Shown: one piece after another, positions 59,546-64,000 of the stretch
Numbering within the stretch: position 1 is the stretch's first letter
How the letters are laid out: every line of letters starts with the position of its first letter
Assembly (NCBI RefSeq): GCF_016906535.1
Contig: NC_057381.1
Span: 558,001-622,000 of the forward strand
Reading direction: 5' to 3'
DNA length: 64,000 nucleotides
Origin: Rhizoctonia solani
Lineage: Eukaryota > Basidiomycota > Agaricomycetes > Cantharellales > Ceratobasidiaceae
Notes under the pieces: model-generated
Told to the model about the DNA's origin: nothing
The model's input: the letters and a program-made list of their open reading frames with translations, nothing else
Databases searched by the model: none
Program-made: the position numbers and the translations under genes

Positions 59546-61848
59546 CTTGCTGCCCTACAGACAGCAGGTCGAATTGTTCCCAAATTCCCAGCGATGACCG
59601 CCATCTGCACCAGTAAAGCCTTGCCGATTATGTGTATTGTTTGGGAAGTAGGCATGCATACATACGCGCATGCACCATGACGTGGGCATCAAGATCATTG
59701 TCACTGGAAACATGGAAGAGCGTCGTTCCGGCAACAAACAATCCTCCCCTGAAGAACGTGGAAATCCCTTGTAAGTAGATTAATTCATTGCATACGATTC
59801 GGATGCTCAAGTGATTAGAAGGTGCATCAAAGTGCTAGGCCCAACATGTGCGGGTGCCTAATCGCGGAAACACCTGCAAATCGGCTAAAAGCACATGATA
59901 CCTCATCACCAAAATGAGAAACCCTGCAAAGAGCCTAGGAAAGAGCCTAATAGGCTACCTACCGGACACATGTGTCCACTTTCGCTTTGCGCTACATGCA
60001 TATTTCGTTGCTTCATTCGCGCTATCAACCCACCAAGTTTAAACATGCAAATAACTCTGATCTCCGCTCGGGGCCATTACAGCCATGAGGCATATGCGTA
60101 GCTCGAGGCAGGTTCGAATAGACTCAATAAGGAGAGGGGGTTGTATTAAAAAGGCAACTTCGAACTTGACATTTCTTCATCAACAGTGGTCGACTACTTC
60201 AGCTTACACGTCTAGCAGTGTAAGTAATGAGATCCTAGCTAGAATACTCGAATGCTTGAGTTGACCAACTTACATTTAAAAGTGACCCGAATATTCATTA
60301 CGGCGCCGGTTTTAAAAAGCACCCCGAGGCCTACCAGATTCGCGGGTTCTGTAGCGAAGCTAGCGAGAGCGAAGGTAGGGCCAACGGTCGACCCAGTCGT
60401 TCATCTACCGACCACCACCTAATAATAAGTGCTAATGGACGCGGGCGGAAATCCACTCCAGCCTCTTCCACCCCCAATCCCCCCGCCGCCGCCTGTGCCA
60501 ATGATGATACCGGCAGCTCCCAGCCAGCTGACCCGGTACCACTGTTACAATCATTATGGGGGATACATGGTATCCATTCGCCCCGGCTCATTGAGACCAA
60601 ACATGTCAACGCGTATAACTGGATCTAGGGAACATCGAGGGTATGTTCTCACGCTTGGACTGCGTTTGTCTTGTCTATTCCCTCCTCAATCATTCATTGC
60701 CTGGACCCCTTATCCACCCGGAACGGGTTTCAAAGATGTATACGCGTAGAGTGTATCTACCACTACTGTTCTAAAATAGTTTCCCCATACACGGTCCGTA
60801 GAAGATGAATTGCTATACCCTGACGAGCTTGAACTCACACGTCTGGAATGTGCACCGTGAACCCCAAAAGTGCGGAAAGTCCGCAGCATGTCCGAATTTC
60901 GCCAACCACCCGCCCCCATAAACCCCCGATCCCCATCCGGATGACACACAGGAGTGACCTGGAGATGTAGATGATCATGAAAACGATGTCAGGATCTTGG
61001 GGATATCCGAGATATAAACCAGCAATTCTTGTGCCAGGAAAATCCACACTTTTGGGCTCCATTGTGAGGAATGTATGCGTGATCTAACAGTTCATAAGCA
61101 TCACGTTCGGTTCCCTGGACATGAATGACTTACCCAACAATAGCCTTTTATCGACTGAGTTAATAACTGAAGAAGCAGGCAAGAAGATTGCAAATATGAA
61201 AGAAATTGGACTCAAACTTAGAGAAGCCTCAAGGTTCTATTTAGTTGAGCATGGGCTCCAACCCCGCTATGATTAATGCAGAGAAGCCTCGCGTTACGCA
61301 TGTCGATTATGCCGAGTGTGATGCGAGTTGGTATTTTGGTGAGACCGATCGTCTGGTAGCCACCCCTTCATCGCGTTGAGCACACCTCAAAAACGCAAGT
61401 AGACGTGTATCTAAGAATGCGTATACCTTTACATAGGCACGGCCTAACCACGAGGAATAGCCACATGATATAATCTGGGCCAAAACGCCACAAGGAGCGC
61501 AAATCCCTCGTGTAGATCATTCCGAGTGAAGCGATTTACGATACCAAGGACCCAGGCCTTGAGCAGAGAGGTGGAACATTGATCCCAGTAGGTCTAGACT
61601 TAGTGTATTGACTAAACATCTTAAAACTCGTAACTTAAAAAAAGCACGACCCAAAAACGAGTTCAGGGGGAAGAACGGGCACTGTATTCACACACACACA
61701 CAAAGCCCTGTACAATAAACAAAAGACGGAATCTGAGACCTAAAGCATCAAATAGTGTTCAAATCAAAAGGAAAGGAATCGATACAGCACGGGGAAATAT
61801 TGGATTGGGTATAGATAAAGAGGAAAGAGTTGATTGGATAGCTTATCT
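59546..61848. other. Mostly noncoding region with doubtful ORFs
   Basis: A minus-strand ORF ending YTSKPVPGG-like at 60710 (SSSSSGYSNSSSTDRVWGNY) and an upstream one starting MEPKSVDFPGTRIAGLYLGY at 61062 might be exons of one gene, but their frames do not join cleanly. A Gly-rich minus frame at about 60425-60520 (GTGGGGGIGGGRGWSGFPP) opposes a Pro-rich plus frame; neither is convincing. A (CA)n run lies at about 61689-61702. Confidence 0.3.
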
Positions 61849-64000
61849 TTAACGTGGTAGGGGTGGAACGGGCGGGACAGGAGATGCGCGTGAGGCCCGC
61901 CACGATCTTCTTCCTTCGCCATTTGATGACATCGGTGGCCGTAGCCTGGGCTGAGGGCCCCGTTCCGCTTCGCCTTGCATTTGAGCTTGGATGGCAATTT
62001 GTTGGCGGATAAAGTCGCTTGTACCAGGCCTGCGTGGCATCCGTAAGGACAGGCTCAGGAAAATAGCTGGTTGACTGACCTCATACGCAAGATACGCATA
62101 ATTATATCAGAGTTGTTATTCTGGTTCTGTTTCTTCTTGTCTTTCTTCCGTTGCTTGATAGTACCGAGACTGTTCTGGGAATACACTGACTTGGCCCGAC
62201 GCATAGTACCCTGTGCGCTGCGCAAGTTCTGCTGCATTTCGCGCACACATTGCTCCATTAGATCGTCACTTTGGGGGAAATCAGTTAACACGAAAATAAG
62301 CCAATAGCGACGCGCTTACGTCTTCCAGTCGTAGTATAGCGGGACAGTCATCAAATCACGATATTTCTTGTTTTGAAGCAGCTCGTTTGACAAGCCGTTC
62401 CCATCCGCGTAGAGGTAGTTTTGCAAGAACTACACCTTGTATCAGTCACATGCCTCCCAAAGAAAGCGTTCCACATACCTTGAGCCATTTGAAGACAATT
62501 TCAACCTCCTTCTGCGCCAAAGGTTTCATATCTGTCGGGACATCGCTCAATGGGGCAGTAACAAATTCTCCAGCGTGCCCAATATCTCTTTCCACATCTT
62601 GACCATGATCATTTCCTGCGTCGCTGTGCTCAAATTCGAGTGCAAGACCGGAAGATTTACATCGAAATGGTCGAATAGGGGCGCGATAGCAGCTTCGATC
62701 TCTAAATCGGTCATTTGCTCGGTCTGCTTGCGTAGTTGTTGGCGTTCCTCGGGTGGGAGTGGCACGGCCGGTTCGTTGATCGCGCCCACTGCGGTACGAT
62801 ACATAGATGTAATACCACCAATGGCTTTCTGGTAGTCGTACACGGGCTTGCTCTTGATCAGAGACTTGAGCGTTTGTCGAGACAGGCTGTTTCGAATAAG
62901 GGGTGACACCTTGGGACGGAGATTAGAATGGGTCATATGCCGAATTAGGCATCGAAAAACATACTTTGTTGACGAACACACGCGCCATTTCGCCTTCAGT
63001 TCGCTTCAAAGAACGGAATGCACGGCCAAAGTAGAACATGACATCGTCCTTTTCGCCTTCCATGCTAACGCGAACGAGTATTCGGCCAGCAGGTTCAAGG
63101 TCAAGCCAAAGGTCATGGGTCAAGAAGTCCCCGAACCGTCGTGGGTCAAGGCAGAGATATCCCCGGCCAACCGTGTCATGGTTTCCGACGAGTTGCCGGT
63201 CACGAACGGATGCCATCACCACAAGGGGTTCTCAATGACGGTGATATCAAACGTCTCCTCCCCTACATGCAAGGTCATTACCAATCCCATGCATACAACC
63301 CGAAGACACTCACACCGAGGATTAAGAGTATCATAAATCGTCTTGGTCTTGGCCAACTTGTTCCCGTGTTCATCACTAAACACCACAAATGTATCAAGCA
63401 TCGCCGCTGGGTTATTATCCACCGAAACAAGGTTTTCGGCCTGAACAACCTTGACCGTAAACAAATATCGGGCCTTGTCGTTCTTGTCTGGGGGAGGCGG
63501 GGGTTGGTCCTCAAGCGCAGCAACAATCTTATCGATCTGCATCTTGTTCTGAATATTGTCCAGCAGCTTCCGTGCAGCCTCAATATTATTCAACTTGACG
63601 CAAGGCTGAAATCACATCCATATTGGTGAGTTCGGCGTTACGACGGGTGCCGGCTAGGACATACCTCGGGAGTAAAGTTGAACACCTCGATCTTCTTTTC
63701 GCCGACGCTAACATACTGTTTGGCCTTTTCCAACCAGGCTGATTGTTTCTGCGGTTGCAAGTCTGTACCACTGCGCGGGAACATCTCATGTTCAAACAGT
63801 TCTTCAATGGACCTGCAATACTTCTCGATGGCCTGGCTGATAGTCTAGATCACTCGTCAGGTACATCCATGCCTATCTCAATTAGCTCCAAACAAACTCA
63901 CAGAAGCCAATCTTGTCATGAAGCGTGCATTGTGATACTCATCGGGCCATTCGAGATCCAAAATAAATTCTATTGGGCTGTTCAAAGAGCCGAACAAATC
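61849..64000 (-). CDS. Unc13/Munc13-like C2 and MUN-domain protein, 5' part outside window
   Basis: C-terminal part of a fungal Unc13-like protein; relatives such as fission yeast Ync13 act in exocytosis and septum integrity. From the right edge inward: LDLEWPDEYHNARFMTRLAS, SQAIEKYCRSIEELFEHEMF, then a C2 domain (KARYLFTVKVVQAENLVSVD, DTFVVFSDEHGNKLAKTKTI, YDTLNPRCE, ETFDITVIENPL) and GRGYLCLDPRRFGDFLTHDL. The MHD2-like part follows: SLSRQTLKSLIKSKPVYDYQ, EEIEAAIAPLF-like sequence, MWKEILGTLENLLLPHLSDV, YADGNGLSNELLQNKKYRDL. The tail is basic (KQRKKDKKKQNQNNNSDIIM) and Pro-rich, ending VPPLPR at 61849. C2 between two MUN-type segments is the usual order. The N-terminus is cut by the window edge. 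Confidence 0.82.

Noticed and set aside
61689..61702. (CA)n microsatellite
   Set aside because: Short and ordinary; recorded only as a marker.

Overview
The window is nuclear DNA of a filamentous basidiomycete. Genes sit on both strands, are cut by many 45-80 nt GT-AG introns with CTRAY-like branch sites, and include a fungalysin, a secreted tyrosinase, a sesquiterpene synthase, Rtc1/Sea2, Utp14 and a fungal Unc13-like protein. Gene content and intron density fit an Agaricomycete, perhaps Ceratobasidiaceae (Rhizoctonia); that placement is an inference. No tRNA, rRNA, CRISPR array or intact transposon was seen.

Layout. 0.4-9.9 kb: FAD amine oxidoreductase (-), GNAT acetyltransferase (+), one-RRM protein (+), TTC1-like TPR protein (-). 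10.2-15 kb: UTP14 (+) and broken GNAT copies (-). 15.4-25.7 kb: tyrosinase (-), M36 fungalysin (+), dynamin-like GTPase (+), GSKIP-domain protein (+). 25.8-34.2 kb: Rtc1/WDR24 (-), SMP-30/gluconolactonase-like (-), Sec61-gamma (+), two small proteins (-). 36.4-41.3 kb: the microexon gene (-). 42-50 kb: two facing M28 aminopeptidase paralogues with a terpene synthase between them. 50.5-64 kb: zinc-finger protein (-), PPR-like protein (-), a 109-aa hypothetical (+), and an Unc13/C2 protein running off the right edge (-).

Most striking is 36.4-41.3 kb. On the minus strand it reads as one gene built almost entirely of three-nucleotide exons: at least 58 triplets, each with an AG acceptor before it and a GT donor after it, separated by introns mostly 53-80 nt long. 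Twenty-four of them lie in a 72-bp tandem array in which a nearly invariant 69-nt intron alternates with a variable triplet. None of the triplets is a stop, the chain begins at an ATG, and it joins in phase 0 to a normal terminal exon. A conventional gene finder would see only a minisatellite or a 640-aa repeat ORF.

A second theme is sequence integrity. UTP14, tyrosinase, fungalysin, dynamin, SEC61G, the TTC1 homologue and others show single-base frame breaks, often in homopolymers, usually without nonsense substitutions. Short tandem duplications (19-265 bp) are frequent, several inside coding sequence. Read error and real decay cannot be separated from this sequence alone. The GNAT copies and the M28 pair do look truly damaged: one M28 copy lacks the usual zinc-binding His and the other has lost the segment carrying the metal-bridging Asp.
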